From contig DGEZ01000030.1 in assembly GCA_002391425.1 (NCBI GenBank), positions 13,821 to 18,941 on the forward strand: a stretch of 5,121 bases of DNA. Direction: 5' to 3'. The first letter of the stretch is position 1. Each line of letters begins with the position of its first letter. Source of the DNA: Micrococcales bacterium UBA3913. Its GTDB lineage: Bacteria > Actinomycetota > Actinomycetes > Actinomycetales > Microbacteriaceae. Below are positions 4,746-5,121 of the stretch, one piece after another. The translations under genes were made by a program, and so were the position numbers. The notes under the pieces were generated by a model. It was given only the letters and a program-made list of their open reading frames with translations, was not told the DNA's origin and searched no databases.

Positions 4746-5102
4746 ATGGGTTTTAGCGTCGAGAAGGTTCTGGTGATCCTGGTGATCGCAGCTCTCCTGA
4801 TTGGGCCTGAACGACTGCCGCGAGCTGCGGAGGCCCTCGCCGGTCTGGTGCGCAAGATTCGCGTCTACGCGAACGATACGAAGACCCGTCTCAAGGAGGA
4901 GATGGGCGAGGATTTCGAGGACATCGACTGGCATGACCTCGATCCGAGACAGTACGACCCGAGGCGGATCATCCGCGAGGCGCTGACCGAGCCGTTGGAC
5001 CCCAGTGCCGCTGCCCACCACACGGTGCCGAAGAAGCCCGCTTCGGTGAACCGGAACATGACCGGACAATCGATTGCGCTGGACCCGGTGGGACGCCCCA
5101 GC
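4746..5102 (+). CDS. tatB: TatB twin-arginine translocase subunit, 3' end missing
   Basis: 119 codons are seen before the frame runs into adapter sequence with no stop. TatB is a membrane protein that, with TatC, receives folded proteins bearing twin-arginine signals. The N-terminus MGFSVEKVLVILVIAALLIG is a single short membrane helix (about 5-20), followed by the family hinge GPERLP (20-25) and an amphipathic basic helix (about 26-50). Next comes an acidic stretch LKEEMGEDFEDIDW (49-62), then a segment RRIIREALTEPLDP (73-86). This layout fits M. tuberculosis TatB, with its LRED-x-G-x-EFDD segment and an ALTKHLLD segment, better than TatA. M. tuberculosis TatB is about 131 residues, so only the variable tail is probably missing. 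It is divergent from the methyltransferase. Confidence 0.9.
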
Positions 5103-5121
5103 CTGTCTCTTATACACATCT
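5103..5121. other. Tn5/Nextera mosaic-end adapter (library artefact)
   Basis: The last 19 bases, CTGTCTCTTATACACATCT, are exactly the reverse complement of the Tn5 mosaic end used in Nextera/tagmentation libraries. They are not genomic. Reading the minus strand from here gives false proteins starting MYKRQ and MCIRDR, known signs of this contamination. Genomic sequence ends at about 5102; one or two boundary bases could be shared by chance. Confidence 0.98.

Noticed and set aside
4662..5119. Minus-strand frames starting MYKRQ and MCIRDR
   Set aside because: Their start codons lie inside the mosaic-end adapter, and they are antisense to tatB.

Overview
This window is an ordinary core-genome stretch from a high-GC actinobacterium. 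The evidence is the GC-rich third codon positions, the long antisense shadow frames, the SufS-SufU pairing, an actinobacterial-type DapD, a DUF3117 protein and an Rv1220c-like methyltransferase. I infer a member of Actinomycetaceae or a relative, with low confidence on anything below phylum. The right end carries a 19-bp Tn5/Nextera mosaic end (5103-5121). The window is therefore a contig from transposase-made libraries, and its last genomic base is at about 5102.

Layout, left to right. Positions 1-77 (minus) hold the first 25 codons of sufU. Positions 74-1399 (minus) hold sufS, translationally coupled to sufU by an ATGA overlap; together they supply sulfur for SUF iron-sulfur cluster assembly. 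Positions 1400-1669 hold no protein gene: they carry the sufS leader, a run of ten G, an odd tRNA-like gene with a CAU anticodon (1512-1585, minus) and its likely promoter. Positions 1670-2602 (minus) hold dapD and 2673-3758 (plus) hold dapE. These are divergent genes for the succinylase branch of lysine/meso-diaminopimelate synthesis, and both look leaderless. Positions 3796-3966 (plus) hold a 56-residue DUF3117 protein. Positions 3967-4063 hold three linked inverted repeats and a terminator-like hairpin between convergent genes. Positions 4042-4677 (minus) hold an O-methyltransferase-fold protein. Positions 4746-5102 (plus) hold tatB, probably leaderless and cut off by the contig end.

The genes serve separate housekeeping roles: Fe-S assembly, wall-peptide and lysine precursors, and Tat export. 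The order dapD, dapE, DUF3117, methyltransferase, tatB matches, as I recall it, a compressed form of the M. tuberculosis stretch Rv1201c to Rv1224. I found no mobile element, CRISPR array, defence or biosynthetic system. The points most worth a second look are the atypical tRNA-like gene, the cluster of apparent leaderless starts, the methyltransferase lacking the usual metal-binding DN pair, and the library adapter left at the contig end.
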